Shown here piece by piece: positions 1-10,998 of a stretch of DNA of 64,000 bases (position 1 is its first letter; each line of letters begins with the position of its first letter). The translations under genes and the position numbers were made by a program. This stretch comes from Methylorubrum aminovorans (lineage in GTDB: Bacteria > Pseudomonadota > Alphaproteobacteria > Rhizobiales > Beijerinckiaceae): positions 496,001 through 560,000 of the forward strand of contig NZ_BPRC01000001.1 of assembly GCF_022179725.1 (NCBI RefSeq). The letters are read 5' to 3'. The notes beneath the pieces were generated by a model that was given only the letters and a program-made list of their open reading frames with translations, ran no database searches and had not been told where the DNA came from.

Positions 1-1
1 G

Positions 2-253
2 ATCACCTGTGTCGGACTTCTGCCGAAGGACGCCGGAGGCGAGGTGCGGATGGCAGGCAAGCTCCTGATCCGCGTCGGTCCCGCGGAGACGTCGAGCCAT
101 CAGCGGGCTCTTGCCCACTGCGCCGGAGGCGCCCTCAACGGAAGCTGCGACGTGAGCGTGTCGGGTGAGGTCTACGATGCCGCGCGCTCCTTCGGACTGG
201 ACGAGGCGCGTCTGATCGGTCTGCGCGAGGCGGCGATCCGCTGGCCCGACTGA
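2..253 (+). CDS. C-terminal fragment of an unrecognised protein
   Basis: An open frame enters from the left edge of the window and stops at TGA 251-253, giving 83 visible residues. An internal ATG at 44 could start a 69-residue protein, but the frame upstream of it is open to the window edge and reads plausibly (ends ...LREAAIRWPD), so a truncated gene is at least as likely. I recognise no domain. It lies 69 bp before a small exported protein on the same strand. No function is proposed. Confidence 0.4.
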   Translation: MTCVGLLPKDAGGEVRMAGKLLIRVGPAETSSHQRALAHCAGGALNGSCDVSVSGEVYDAARSFGLDEARLIGLREAAIRWPD

Positions 254-322
254 GAGGACGGACGTAGGGGAGGGGTGAACCGACGGGGGCTTACGGCGTT
301 GGAACTTCTAGGGAGTTCACCG

Positions 323-586
323 ATGATCGCACGTCTCGTTTCCGTAGCGGGCCTCACGGCCCTCCTCGTTGTTCCGGCCGTCGCGCAGGGACCGGCTCAG
401 ACCGGCACCGGTGGTGACCCGGCCTCGACCATCTACGCGCCCAATACCTCGCCCGTCGGCCGGACCATGCCGCCGGCCGGGGCCGGAGGAGCACGCCGGG
501 ATTCGAACAATCCCGACCGCGAGACCGCCATGGAGCGGAAAGACGACAAGATCGACACCGGTATCTGCATCGGTTGCGACAAGTAG
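323..586 (+). CDS. Small exported protein with C-terminal CxxC
   Basis: This 87-residue protein starts with a classical Sec signal peptide (residues 1 to about 21, hydrophobic stretch VAGLTALLVVPAVA). The ATG at 323 was chosen over an upstream GTG at 275 because it places the signal peptide at the N terminus and has GGGAG about nine bases upstream. The mature part is short, rich in Gly, Pro, Thr and charged residues, and ends with GICIGCDK, a CxxC pair three residues from the end. The gene converges on ccmB. A CxxC in an exported peptide next to cytochrome c maturation genes is suggestive, but it lacks the His of a heme site (CxxCH), so a heme role is not supported. I do not recognise the family. 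Confidence 0.65.
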   Translation: MIARLVSVAGLTALLVVPAVAQGPAQTGTGGDPASTIYAPNTSPVGRTMPPAGAGGARRDSNNPDRETAMERKDDKIDTGICIGCDK

Positions 587-621
587 GCGAAGCCCGCGGG
601 CGGTCGCAGCCGGTGCCGCTG

Positions 622-1296
622 TCACTCCGACCAGCGCAGGGCGGCGGCGGCGGCTAGGGTGCCGACCACCGCCGCGATCAGGCTCAAGGCGGCCAGCACG
701 GCGAGCGGTGTCGCGAACGGCACCGTGCCGCCGAGAGCGGCCTCCGCCGCCGAGACGCCGAAGATCAGGGTCGGAATCATCAGCGGCAGCACGATGATCG
801 CCAGGATCAGGCCACCGCGGCGGATGGTGGCGGTGAGGGCCGCGCCGACCGCGCCGATGAAGGCCAGAGCCGGCGTGCCCAGCGCGAGCGTCAGTGCCGT
901 GGCGCCCATGGCCTTCGGCGAAAGCGCGACCAGCAGGCCGAACAGCGGCGAGGCGAGCGCCAGGGGCAGACCGGTGGTGAGCCAGGAGGCGAGCACCTTG
1001 GCCAGCACCACCAGTTCGAGCGGAACGGCGGCACCGGTCATCAGGTCGAGGGAGCCGTCCTCCTCGTCGGATTGAAACAGCCGGTCGAGCCCGATCAGGG
1101 TGGCGAGCACGGCGGACAGCCACAGGATCGCCGGGCCGATCCGCGAGAGCAGGTTCAGATCGGGCCCGAGGGCGAAGGGCACCAGAACCACGATCATCAG
1201 GAAGAAGACCAGCGACAGCGCGCCCGAGCCGCCGACACGGGCGGCGAGCTTCAGATCGCGGGCGAGCAGGGCGGAGAAGGCGCGCATCACAGCCAC
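622..1296 (-). CDS. ccmB: Heme exporter protein CcmB
   Basis: CcmB is the membrane subunit of the CcmAB(CD) ABC transporter, which releases holo-CcmE so that heme can be delivered to apocytochromes c in the periplasm. The 224-residue product has the usual CcmB length (about 220) and about six hydrophobic segments, beginning with the conserved N-terminal stretch LLARDLKLAARVG. It follows ccmA with a 10-bp overlap, so the two are translated together. ccmC and ccmD are not downstream here: the next gene is a convergent small exported protein. Split ccm loci are common in alphaproteobacteria. The identification rests on overall sequence character and on the ccmA partner. Confidence 0.93.
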   Translation of the reverse strand: MAVMRAFSALLARDLKLAARVGGSGALSLVFFLMIVVLVPFALGPDLNLLSRIGPAILWLSAVLATLIGLDRLFQSDEEDGSLDLMTGAAVPLELVVLAKVLASWLTTGLPLALASPLFGLLVALSPKAMGATALTLALGTPALAFIGAVGAALTATIRRGGLILAIIVLPLMIPTLIFGVSAAEAALGGTVPFATPLAVLAALSLIAAVVGTLAAAAALRWSE

Positions 1297-1928
1297 TCCT
1301 CCGCGGCGAACGCATCCTCGGCCGGGGCCGCGACAGGTCCGATGCGCAGCTCGCGGGCATCCTCAAGCCCGAGGGCTTGGTGCGTTGCAGCAATCACGAT
1401 GCCGCCCTCAGCGCGGTGGTGTCGCATCAGGCCGGCAAGCACCCCTTGCGAAGCGAGGTCGAGGGCGGCGGTCGGCTCGTCGAGAAGCCAGACCGGGCGG
1501 CGACAGACGAGGAGCCGGGCCAGCGCCACCCGGCGCCTTTGTCCGGCAGAGAGGTAGCCCACCGGCAGCCGCGCCACATGCGGCAGGCCCAGCGCCTCCA
1601 GGGCCTGAACCGGAGAGGCGGCCGGGTGACCGAGAAGGTTGCGGGCGAATTCGAGATTCTCCGCCGCCGTCAGCGCCGATTTCAGTCCGTCCCGGTGCCC
1701 GACGACATGAAGGCATTCCGGCAATGTCGCCTCGCCGGTGCCCTCGACGCGAATGGCACCGGCATCGGGTTTGAGGCGACCGGAGAGCATAGTCAGCAGG
1801 CTCGATTTGCCGGCGCCGTTTCGTCCGGTCACCATCAGTCCTTCGCCGGGACCGACGGCGAAGGAGAGCCCGGCAAAGATCCGGCGCCCCGAACGGCGGC
1901 AGGCAAGATTCTCTACGATCAACCGCAC
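1287..1928 (-). CDS. ccmA: Heme exporter ATP-binding protein CcmA
   Basis: CcmA is the ATPase of the cytochrome c maturation ABC transporter. The 213-residue protein shows Walker A GRNGAGKS (residues 35-42), the ABC signature LSAGQ (126-130) followed by RRRVALARLL, and Walker B VWLLDEP (146-152). These features, the short length without extra domains, and the directly overlapping ccmB identify it. It is the first gene of the ccmAB pair. The 710 bp upstream, up to acnA, contain no supported gene, so its promoter probably lies there. Confidence 0.95.
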   Translation of the reverse strand: MRLIVENLACRRSGRRIFAGLSFAVGPGEGLMVTGRNGAGKSSLLTMLSGRLKPDAGAIRVEGTGEATLPECLHVVGHRDGLKSALTAAENLEFARNLLGHPAASPVQALEALGLPHVARLPVGYLSAGQRRRVALARLLVCRRPVWLLDEPTAALDLASQGVLAGLMRHHRAEGGIVIAATHQALGLEDARELRIGPVAAPAEDAFAAEEWL

Positions 1929-2638
1929 GGATCGGCCTTGGATGAGGGGAGGGTCCGCACGTCTCGTCTTCGCCGCGTGGGAAGCTGAATGACCGCCCGC
2001 GATAAGAGGGGCGAGTCCGGATCGCGTCGGCGATCAGGCCGTTTGCGGCCTATAGCCGATCGTTCCGCGTCGCGCGAACCGCACGCATCGCCGGCGCATT
2101 GGTTCTGCGTTCCCAGAGGCGGATTGGCAGGATCGACTATCAGGGGTCACGAGCAGCCGCCCCTGGCCCCGACCCGCCTGACCGAGGAGGATGTGGCCGG
2201 GAGTCCGGCCGCGAGTGGCGGGAAGCCCCGGCTCGCCCGCCTCGTGCCCAACTGGCGCGACGCATTCCGGGCGGCCTTGCGCCGCTGCAACGCTCCGGCC
2301 AGGGCAGGCTGATCGAGCGGCTTTTGCACAGCGCTCGGGGCTGGAATGTCAGTCGCGCGGCTGTGTCATCGGGCCAGTAGCGGCCAATTTCGAAACGTTC
2401 TATAGACCGGCTCAGGCTGCGCCGCGCGATCATTCAAGGGCGTCCAAACCGCCCCTCGCGCACCATCCTGAGTGTCATTCGCGGGCCTTCCGGCCGCCGG
2501 GAGATCCCCGAGGGCACTCGCTACCCGGGCACCCCCGGGGCGGCGCGCGCTCCTTGGAGCGCATCCGGCCGAACACCTCTCGTGGCGCAGGTTATGCCTG
2601 CTCCGTGTTCGCTAACGCCAGCTCAGGACCGACTCGCC
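1929..2638. other. Divergent intergenic region ccmA / acnA
   Basis: About 710 bp between the divergent ccmA and acnA starts. Short open frames exist on both strands (for example 1989-2312 plus and 2140-2433 minus), but they are Arg/Pro/Gly-rich, overlap one another antisense and look like GC-rich noise. The region must hold the promoters of ccmA and acnA. I cannot point to a convincing -35/-10 pair. Confidence 0.5.
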
Positions 2639-5347
<2,709 letters not shown>

Positions 5348-5369
5348 GCATCAGCCGTTTCGGCGATCG

Positions 5370-5402
5370 AAAAAGCCTCTTCCGCAAGGGAGGGGCTTTT
5401 TT
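5370..5402 (+). terminator. Rho-independent terminator of acnA
   Basis: A stem of about 11 bp (AAAAAGCCTCT pairing with AGGGGCTTTTT, one G-U pair) encloses the loop TCCGCAAGGG and runs into six T residues, 22 bp after the acnA stop codon. The A-tract/T-tract form could also work on the other strand. Confidence 0.88.
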
Positions 5403-5434
5403 CGTCGTTGCGTCAATAGGCGGAGGACGAAGCG

Positions 5435-5836
5435 ATGGAGACGCGAACCAAGCGCATCCTCCCGGGCATCGGCTTCACCCTACTGGTGGCTCTCACTTCG
5501 ACAGGTGGGCTCCTGCTGGCAGTCCACTTCGCGATGAGGCCGAACCCCGCTTCGCGCCCGCTTTTGGCTGAAGGCTTGCCGCACGAACTCCGATCGGCGG
5601 ATCGAGTCTTCGCGAAGCGTGTCCTGACGGCCTGCCCGGTCGGATTGCCGGAGGCCGATCTCGTTCGGACTCTCGACGCTCAAGGTTTCCAGCGCCGCGA
5701 GATCGAGGGGCGTCGACAATCGAGTTCCGTGCAGCAGGCATTTCCCTGCCAGCATACTTGGAGCTTCGACTGGATCGCGGACAATGAGGGTCGGATTGCC
5801 GAGATAAAGGCGAATGACGATCCGGTCTGCCTCTGA
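5435..5836 (+). CDS. Membrane-anchored hypothetical protein
   Basis: This 133-residue protein has a short basic N terminus, one hydrophobic segment (about residues 11-32, GIGFTLLVALTSTGGLLLAV) and a soluble remainder, so it is probably anchored in the inner membrane and faces the periplasm. The soluble part contains three Cys (in LTACPVG, FPCQH and DDPVCL), which could form a disulfide. GGCGGAGGACG just upstream of the ATG provides a ribosome binding site. I do not recognise the family. It is a single gene between the acnA terminator and a monooxygenase-fold gene. Confidence 0.6.
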   Translation: METRTKRILPGIGFTLLVALTSTGGLLLAVHFAMRPNPASRPLLAEGLPHELRSADRVFAKRVLTACPVGLPEADLVRTLDAQGFQRREIEGRRQSSSVQQAFPCQHTWSFDWIADNEGRIAEIKANDDPVCL

Positions 5837-5945
5837 AACGTCTGGTATCCCCACAGGCCTTGCCGGCCCCAGTACGGTCGCTATAGCCGAGTGATCGAGC
5901 TCGGCCCTGCCCCCGGACCGAGCGCTCGACCTGGAGACGACGGCC

Positions 5946-6245
5946 ATGATTCTGGAAATCGCGCAGATCGACGTGAAGCCCGGCTCGGAGGCCGCGTTCG
6001 AGACTGGCATCGCCCAGGCCGCCGAAATCTTTCGCGCCGCCGCAGGCTGCCGCAGCTTCGCCGTACGCCGCTCGATCGAGAAGCCGCAGCGCTATCGCCT
6101 GCTGATCGAATGGGACACGCTGGAAGCGCATACGCGGGACTTCACCGGCTCCGACGCCTGGAAGGCGTACCGGGCGCTGGTCTCGGACACGTTCGAGAGC
6201 CCGCCCCAAGTCGAGCACACCGAACTGACGCTCAACGGCTTCTGA
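5946..6245 (+). CDS. Antibiotic biosynthesis monooxygenase (ABM) fold protein
   Basis: The 99-residue product is a single dimeric alpha/beta-barrel (ABM/ferredoxin-like) domain: it begins MILEIAQIDVKPGSEAAFE and has the family-typical central segment YRLLIEWDTLEAHTRDF and a C-terminal beta strand VEHTELTL. Such proteins include cofactor-free monooxygenases and many of unknown activity. The gene is 23 bp upstream of maiA and is probably cotranscribed with it, which could suggest a role with aromatic or quinone-type substrates, but this is inference. Confidence 0.8.
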   Translation: MILEIAQIDVKPGSEAAFETGIAQAAEIFRAAAGCRSFAVRRSIEKPQRYRLLIEWDTLEAHTRDFTGSDAWKAYRALVSDTFESPPQVEHTELTLNGF

Positions 6246-6268
6246 GCCGAGAGAGGGACGATCCGGCC

Positions 6269-6916
6269 ATGAAGATGTACGGCAACTGGCGCTCCGCAGC
6301 GGCCTTCCGCGTGCGCATCGCACTGAACCTCAAGGGGATCGCCTACGAGGAGATCTTCCTCGACCTCGATGCCGGCGACCAGTTCAAGCCGGGTTTCCTC
6401 GCGATCAATCCGCAGGGTGCGGTGCCCGCTTTGTTCGACGGCGACGGGCCGCCCCTGACCCAGTCGCTGGCGATCCTCGACTACCTTGAGGAGACGCAGG
6501 CGGGCGTGAAGCTGCTCCCCACAGAGCCTCGGGCGCGGGCCCGTGCCCGCTCCCTGGCCCAGGTGGTGGCTTGCGACACCCACCCCCTCTACGTGCCGCG
6601 CGTGCGCACGTTCCTGAGCGAGAATTATAGCTTGCCGCGTGAGCGCATGCTCGAATTCCTGCGCAACGCCTTCACCTCGGGCCTGAAGGTGCTGGAGACC
6701 CGGCTCTCGACGGAGGAGGGGACCGGCCGCTTCTGCCAGGGCGACGCGGTGAGTCATGCCGACCTCTGCCTTGTCAGCCTTTGGGTCGGCACCGGCATCT
6801 TCGGCATCGAGACCGATCCCTACCCTACGGTCCGGCGCATCGCCGAAACGGTGCTGACTCTCGACGCCGTGGTCCGCGCCCACCCCCTTCGGCAGCCTGG
6901 CGCGCCGAAGACCTAG
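6269..6916 (+). CDS. maiA: Maleylacetoacetate isomerase / zeta-class GST
   Basis: Zeta-class glutathione transferases isomerise maleylacetoacetate to fumarylacetoacetate in tyrosine/homogentisate breakdown. The 215-residue protein has the thioredoxin-fold N domain with the active-site segment NWRSAAAFRVRIALNL (SxxxxxRV, serine near residue 9), the conserved NPQGAVPALFDG cis-Pro region, and an all-helical C domain. ATG 6269 was chosen because the family starts just before YGNWRS. Homogentisate pathway partners (hmgA, fahA) are not in the window, so the physiological substrate could be another maleyl compound. Confidence 0.9.
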   Translation: MKMYGNWRSAAAFRVRIALNLKGIAYEEIFLDLDAGDQFKPGFLAINPQGAVPALFDGDGPPLTQSLAILDYLEETQAGVKLLPTEPRARARARSLAQVVACDTHPLYVPRVRTFLSENYSLPRERMLEFLRNAFTSGLKVLETRLSTEEGTGRFCQGDAVSHADLCLVSLWVGTGIFGIETDPYPTVRRIAETVLTLDAVVRAHPLRQPGAPKT

Positions 6917-7052
6917 AATCGGGTAACCGGAACATCAAAAAAAATTTTGCAGTTGTTCCACTGTGTCTTGTCAAACTTGCACCCCACCTCCGCGGCGAAC
7001 GTGTGGGTTCTTGAAGGGTTGCTGTTGTAAGATCATTCCAAACTGAAGCGCC

Positions 7053-7079
7053 GCCGCGCGAGGCGGCCTGTTTCTTTCG
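7053..7079 (+). promoter_or_regulatory. GC hairpin with T-rich tail before ndh
   Basis: GCCGCC and GGCGGC pair around a GCGCGA loop and are followed by CTGTTTCTTTC, ending about 15 bp before the ndh start codon. It resembles a weak intrinsic terminator, either for maiA or as a leader structure of ndh. The 176-bp gap also has a CAAAA/TTTTG repeat near 6945. Function is inferred only from shape. Confidence 0.35.
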
Positions 7080-7092
7080 AGGTGGGGCGAGG

Positions 7093-8424
7093 ATGGTTCC
7101 GAGCGAAACGGTCACGGATCTGCACAAGATCGTCGTGGTGGGGGGAGGGGCAGCCGGCCTGGAGTTAGTGACCAAGCTCGGCAACAAATACGGCAAGCGC
7201 GGCAAGGCCCACGTCACACTGGTGGATCGCGCCCGCACCCACATCTGGAAGCCGCTGCTGCACGAGGTTGCCGCCGGTTCGCTCGATGTCGGCCATCACG
7301 CCGTCGATTACCTGCACCACGCTCACGCCAACCACTTCCGCTACCGCATCGGCGAGATGACCGGCCTCGATCGTGAGAAGCGGGTGATCCATCTCGCCGC
7401 GAGCCGCGACAGCGAGGGGCGTGAGGTCACGCCCGTGCGGGCAATTTCCTACGATACGCTGATCTTGGCGGTCGGCTCCACCACCAACGACTTCGGAACG
7501 CCGGGCGTCGCCGAGCACGCCATCGCCCTCGACACCAAGGAGCAGGCGCTGCGCTTTCACCAGCGCCTCGTCAACGGCATGCTGCGGGCACACACCCAGG
7601 AGGGTCCGGTGCGTCCCGGCCAGCTCCACGTCACGGTGATCGGCGCGGGCGCGACCGGGACGGAATTGGCGGCGGAGCTGCACCGCACCACCCGCGAGGT
7701 CGCCCGCACCGGCCTCGACCGGATCGATCCGGCCAAGGATCTCAAGATCACCCTGGTGGAAGCCGCCGACCGCATCCTGCCCGCGGTGCCGCAGCGCTTG
7801 GCCGCGGAAGTGATGGGGCAGCTCGCCAAGATCGGTGTCGAGGTGAGGGTGCAGGCTCGTGTCACCGAGGTGCGGGCTGATGGGGTTCTGCTCGCCGACG
7901 GCGGCTTCATCCCGTCCGAACTCGTGGTCTGGGCCGCGGGCGTGAAGGGACCGGCCTTCCTCAAAGATCTCGGCGGTCTCGAGAGCACCCGCAATAACCA
8001 GCTCGTCGTCACGCCGACGCTGCAGACCTCCCGCGATCTCGATATCTTCGCTATCGGCGATTGCGCCTACCTCGTGGAGGAGGGCTCGCAGACGCCGATC
8101 CCGCCGCGCGCCCAGGCGGCGCACCAGCAGGCATCGCACCTCTACGGGCAGATGGCCAATCGCCTCGCGGGCCGGCCGCTGAAGCCGTTCAAGTACCGTG
8201 ATTTCGGCTCGCTGGTCTCGCTCGGAGAATACACCGCGGTCGGCAACCTGATGGGCTTCATCCAGGGGAGGAACATGTTCATCGCCGGGCTCTTCGCCCG
8301 CCTGATGTACCGCTCGCTCTACAAGATGCACGAGACAGCGGTGAACGGCTGGTGGAAGACCAGCCTCGATGCCCTGGCCCGAGCGCTGACCCGGCGCACC
8401 GAGCCACGCGTAAAGCTGCACTGA
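7093..8424 (+). CDS. ndh: Type II NADH:quinone oxidoreductase
   Basis: NDH-2 is a single-subunit, non-proton-pumping FAD enzyme that passes electrons from NADH to quinone at the inner membrane surface. The 443-residue product has two dinucleotide-binding folds: the FAD site IVVVGGGAAGLELVTKLG (about residues 14-31) and the NADH site VTVIGAGATGTELAAEL in the middle, followed by the second FAD motif DIFAIGDCAYL. The C-terminal amphipathic region (GLFARLMYRSLYKMH) is the usual membrane-association segment. Length fits the family (about 430-440). It stands alone between maiA and an EthD-fold gene. Confidence 0.92.
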   Translation: MVPSETVTDLHKIVVVGGGAAGLELVTKLGNKYGKRGKAHVTLVDRARTHIWKPLLHEVAAGSLDVGHHAVDYLHHAHANHFRYRIGEMTGLDREKRVIHLAASRDSEGREVTPVRAISYDTLILAVGSTTNDFGTPGVAEHAIALDTKEQALRFHQRLVNGMLRAHTQEGPVRPGQLHVTVIGAGATGTELAAELHRTTREVARTGLDRIDPAKDLKITLVEAADRILPAVPQRLAAEVMGQLAKIGVEVRVQARVTEVRADGVLLADGGFIPSELVVWAAGVKGPAFLKDLGGLESTRNNQLVVTPTLQTSRDLDIFAIGDCAYLVEEGSQTPIPPRAQAAHQQASHLYGQMANRLAGRPLKPFKYRDFGSLVSLGEYTAVGNLMGFIQGRNMFIAGLFARLMYRSLYKMHETAVNGWWKTSLDALARALTRRTEPRVKLH

Positions 8425-8509
8425 CGAAAGGTTCGGCTTGATCCGGCGGAGGGGTGCGTCATGTTCCCGTTCCGCCGGCCTTAAGAAGAAGCCGGCGTAA
8501 GGAGACGCC

Positions 8510-8836
8510 ATGATCCTCGTCAGCGTGATGTATCCGAGCGGCGCCGGCACCCGCTTCGATATGGACTACTATCTCAAGAAGCATATGCCGCTGGTCAGCG
8601 AGCGTTGGACCTCCAAGGGCCTGCACGACTACACGGTCGTGAAGGGCGTCGGCACGCCGGACGGCGGCGCGCCGCCCTATCAGGTCATGGCGCTGCTGCG
8701 CTTCGAATCCGCCGACGCGTTCAAGGCCGCCGCGACGGCGGACGGACCGGAGATCTTCGGGGATATCCCGAACTTCACCGACACGCAGCCGGCGGTTCAG
8801 CTCAGCGACATCGCGGCATCGGAAGTGAGAGGCTGA
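8510..8836 (+). CDS. EthD family protein
   Basis: This 108-residue protein is one EthD/ABM-type ferredoxin-like domain: it begins MILVSVMYPSGAGTRFDMDY, then YYLKKHMPLVSERW, which is the conserved xYYxxxHxPL element, and ends with a strand after the segment for the second half of the barrel. EthD is named from ethyl-tert-butyl-ether degradation, but most members have no known activity. AAGGAGA precedes the ATG. Its TGA overlaps the ATG of the next gene, so the two are translationally coupled. Confidence 0.85.
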   Translation: MILVSVMYPSGAGTRFDMDYYLKKHMPLVSERWTSKGLHDYTVVKGVGTPDGGAPPYQVMALLRFESADAFKAAATADGPEIFGDIPNFTDTQPAVQLSDIAASEVRG

Positions 8837-9144
8837 TGATCGACATCATCAAGCAGATTCAGGACGCCAATCCGGCACTCGGCACGACGATCATCGTGCT
8901 GCGCTCCGACTCGCGGGCGCTCGCCGATCCGGCGACCCTGACGCCGGAGGCGAAGGCATGGCTCGATGCGAAGGCGCCCGATGCCCGCCTGTCACAGGAG
9001 ACGGTATTGCTCGCGCCCTATCCCGGCGCCACACCGACGGAGCGCACCGTGACGGTGGTCGCTTTCTCCGACGCCCGTCATCTGGCCGCCTTCGCCACCG
9101 CCTGGACCGGCGATCCGACGCTTGATGACGACGAGGCCGCCTGA
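8836..9144 (+). CDS. Hypothetical protein coupled to EthD-family gene
   Basis: The start ATG at 8836 overlaps the preceding stop codon (TGATG), which decides this start. The 102-residue product is acidic, without membrane segments or Cys. The end (RTVTVVAFSDARHLAAFATAW) looks like the beta-alpha unit of a small dimeric alpha/beta-barrel, so it may be a diverged EthD/ABM-like domain forming a heteromer with its neighbour. That is inference; I do not recognise the family. Confidence 0.65.
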   Translation: MIDIIKQIQDANPALGTTIIVLRSDSRALADPATLTPEAKAWLDAKAPDARLSQETVLLAPYPGATPTERTVTVVAFSDARHLAAFATAWTGDPTLDDDEAA

Positions 9145-9217
9145 TCGCGGCCGAGGCCGCTCCCGCCGGTTCGGCAGGGGCGGCCCCACGGTCTCGGTTT
9201 GAACGGACGCCTGCGGC

Positions 9218-10591
9218 TCACGCCGCTTCGATGATCCGGGCCGCGGCTTCGGCCATCTCCTTCATCGCCGCATTCGCGGCTTGGTAGGCCGGCGTTCCAA
9301 CATCCCAATTGTTCTGGGCAATCGCCTTGACCATACGCTCGGCCTCGTCGTGGGCCGTGGCCTCGGCCTTCAGGAAGGCGTCCGCCCATTGCCCGCGGGC
9401 GGGGTCGGCGGTGAGACCCTGTGCGACCTGCCGGGCGGCGCGGTTACGAAGCACGGCGGCAGCCGGATCGGCGGGCGCCGCGCCGAGCAGGATCGTCGCG
9501 AGCCCGCGCTTCCACAGACCGAGATCGGCGGGCAGGCGTACCAACTCGTAGAAGCCGAGCCCGCTCGCATCCGCCAGCGCCGTCTGTGCCAGAGTCTCGG
9601 CTTTGACCAAGCGCTTGGTGATGCTGTCGATCTCGGTGCGGGTCTTGGCCGCCTTCGCGGCAATGTTCTGGACGCTGCTCGATATCTCCGCCGTTGCGCT
9701 GCTCTGCTGCGTGATGGCTGCGGCCAGCGCCGTGGTCATTTCGCTCGTGCGCGCGATCTGCTCGGCCGCGCCCTCGACGCGGGTTCCCAGGCTGTCGACC
9801 ACGGAGCTGCCGGTCGAGACCGCCGAACGGCTCTCTTCGACGGCACGGGCGATCTGGCTCATCTCGCCCTGTAGCGTGTGGAGCCAGGTGCGGATTTGCT
9901 CGGTCGAGCGGGCGGTCTGCCCGGAGAGCGACTTCACCTCGGCCGCGACGACGGAGAAGCCGCGGCCCGCCTCGCCGGCGCGCGCCGCCTCGATGGTGGC
10001 GTTGAGTGCCAGCAGGTTCGTCTGGCTGGAGATCGTGGCGATGGTACCCGCCATCGTGCCGATCTCGGCGATGGCGTTCTGGAGCAACTGAAGCCGCTCA
10101 TCGATCTGATGCGTGCGATCGCGAATCGAATCCATGGCAGAGCGGGCATTGCCGACGTCGGACATGCAGGCGGTCATCGCCTCGCGCGCCTGTGCGGCGC
10201 TGGAGCCGGCGGCCTCCGACGTCTCGGCGACTTCCGCGATGGAAGCGCCCATCTCCTCGATGGCGCTCGCGATCGTCTGCGTGGCTTGCGCAACCTCGCC
10301 GACATCGTAGGTCGTCCAGCCGATGTTGATGGCGCCTTCCGAGGCTTCCCGGGCGATGGCGGCGATATGGCTCCGCTCGGCACGCAGCCCATGATGCTGC
10401 GAGCGCTCGAGGTCGCTCAGAGCGACGTCCAACGCGCTCCCCGGCGTGGCGGTCACATCGAGCGCAGCACGATCCGCCAAGCGCTTGAGCGCGCTGATCA
10501 GGCGCGCCTCATCGGACGCTCCGGCAGGCGGAACGTCGGGTGTGGCAGATGCGGATGGTCCGGCATGGCGGCCGAGCTTGAAGGATAGCAT
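9218..10591 (-). CDS. Soluble methyl-accepting chemotaxis protein
   Basis: The 457-residue protein has a short N-terminal helical region and a long coiled-coil signalling domain with the hairpin tip [20 protein letters not shown] followed by [14 protein letters not shown], which binds CheA/CheW. No transmembrane segment is present, so it is a cytoplasmic receptor. After the signalling domain is a C-terminal region of about 130 residues (from about 330) that contains [17 protein letters not shown] and could be a sensory or anchoring helix bundle; I cannot assign it. ATG 10591 ([11 protein letters not shown]) is preferred to an upstream ATG at 10627. No che genes are nearby. Confidence 0.88.
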   Translation of the reverse strand: MLSFKLGRHAGPSASATPDVPPAGASDEARLISALKRLADRAALDVTATPGSALDVALSDLERSQHHGLRAERSHIAAIAREASEGAINIGWTTYDVGEVAQATQTIASAIEEMGASIAEVAETSEAAGSSAAQAREAMTACMSDVGNARSAMDSIRDRTHQIDERLQLLQNAIAEIGTMAGTIATISSQTNLLALNATIEAARAGEAGRGFSVVAAEVKSLSGQTARSTEQIRTWLHTLQGEMSQIARAVEESRSAVSTGSSVVDSLGTRVEGAAEQIARTSEMTTALAAAITQQSSATAEISSSVQNIAAKAAKTRTEIDSITKRLVKAETLAQTALADASGLGFYELVRLPADLGLWKRGLATILLGAAPADPAAAVLRNRAARQVAQGLTADPARGQWADAFLKAEATAHDEAERMVKAIAQNNWDVGTPAYQAANAAMKEMAEAAARIIEAA

Positions 10592-10908
10592 GGCGTTAGA
10601 GGACCCCAACGTTCTTCTTTGCCACATATTCCGAACGGTAGACCCAAGATCGTTCCGCCTGAGTTGCGCTGCTCACCCGCAGGTTGACTCTTGGATCGGC
10701 GGAAAACTCTTCGTGGCGATAGCGAAGATGATGCCTTGGCAGGGGTTAACGTTGGCTTTCAATGATCGCTTAGGTGGCGAAGTGATCGTGGATGGTATCG
10801 TTCGCGAGGACCTTTGAACCTCTTATACTTCGTCTCATCGACATCGTCGGCCGCGCGCCGACGTTCAGGATGTGCAGTTGCAGCAGACCTTTTGCGTCGC
10901 AAAAACGT

Positions 10909-10927
10909 TATGCTCAGTCTCAGCATA
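10909..10927 (+). promoter_or_regulatory. Distal nad operator-like palindrome
   Basis: The 19-bp sequence TATGCTCAGTCTCAGCATA is an inverted repeat with only the centre base and two symmetric C residues out of pairing. It shares the half-site TATGCT(C)A with the second box 60 bp downstream. This is consistent with an upstream site for a repressor of NAD synthesis such as the alphaproteobacterial NadQ type; the regulator assignment is inference. Confidence 0.65.
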
Positions 10928-10968
10928 TCTGGACAAGGCGGATCACCACGCCTAAGTTAGGCGGCACA

Positions 10969-10985
10969 ATGCTCACTTTGAGCAT
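10969..10985 (+). promoter_or_regulatory. Proximal nad operator-like palindrome
   Basis: ATGCTCA-CTT-TGAGCAT is a perfect 7-bp inverted repeat with a 3-bp spacer. It ends one base before the AAAGGAGA ribosome binding site of nadA, so an occupied site would block the transcription start or early elongation. It matches the half-sites of the box at 10909. Confidence 0.72.
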
Positions 10986-10998
10986 AAAGGAGACCGCG

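Larger units (their letters stand above)
10592..10998. other. Divergent intergenic region MCP / nadA
   Basis: A 407-bp region between the soluble chemoreceptor gene and nadA, noticeably less GC-rich than its surroundings. It contains the nad promoter area with two palindromic operator-like boxes (listed separately) and GTTAAC near 10745. No protein or RNA gene is supported. Confidence 0.6.

Noticed and set aside
1989..2433. ORFs of 93-107 codons between ccmA and acnA
   Set aside because: They overlap each other on both strands, are Arg/Pro-rich, and have no ribosome binding site or recognisable domain.
2455..2485. CATCCTGAG near 2464 as another palindromic repeat
   Set aside because: Only one arm is present; no complementary arm within 200 bp.
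8434..8495. GCCGGC repeats upstream of the EthD gene as a riboswitch
   Set aside because: GCCGGC is self-complementary and frequent in this GC-rich sequence; no conserved riboswitch core is recognisable.
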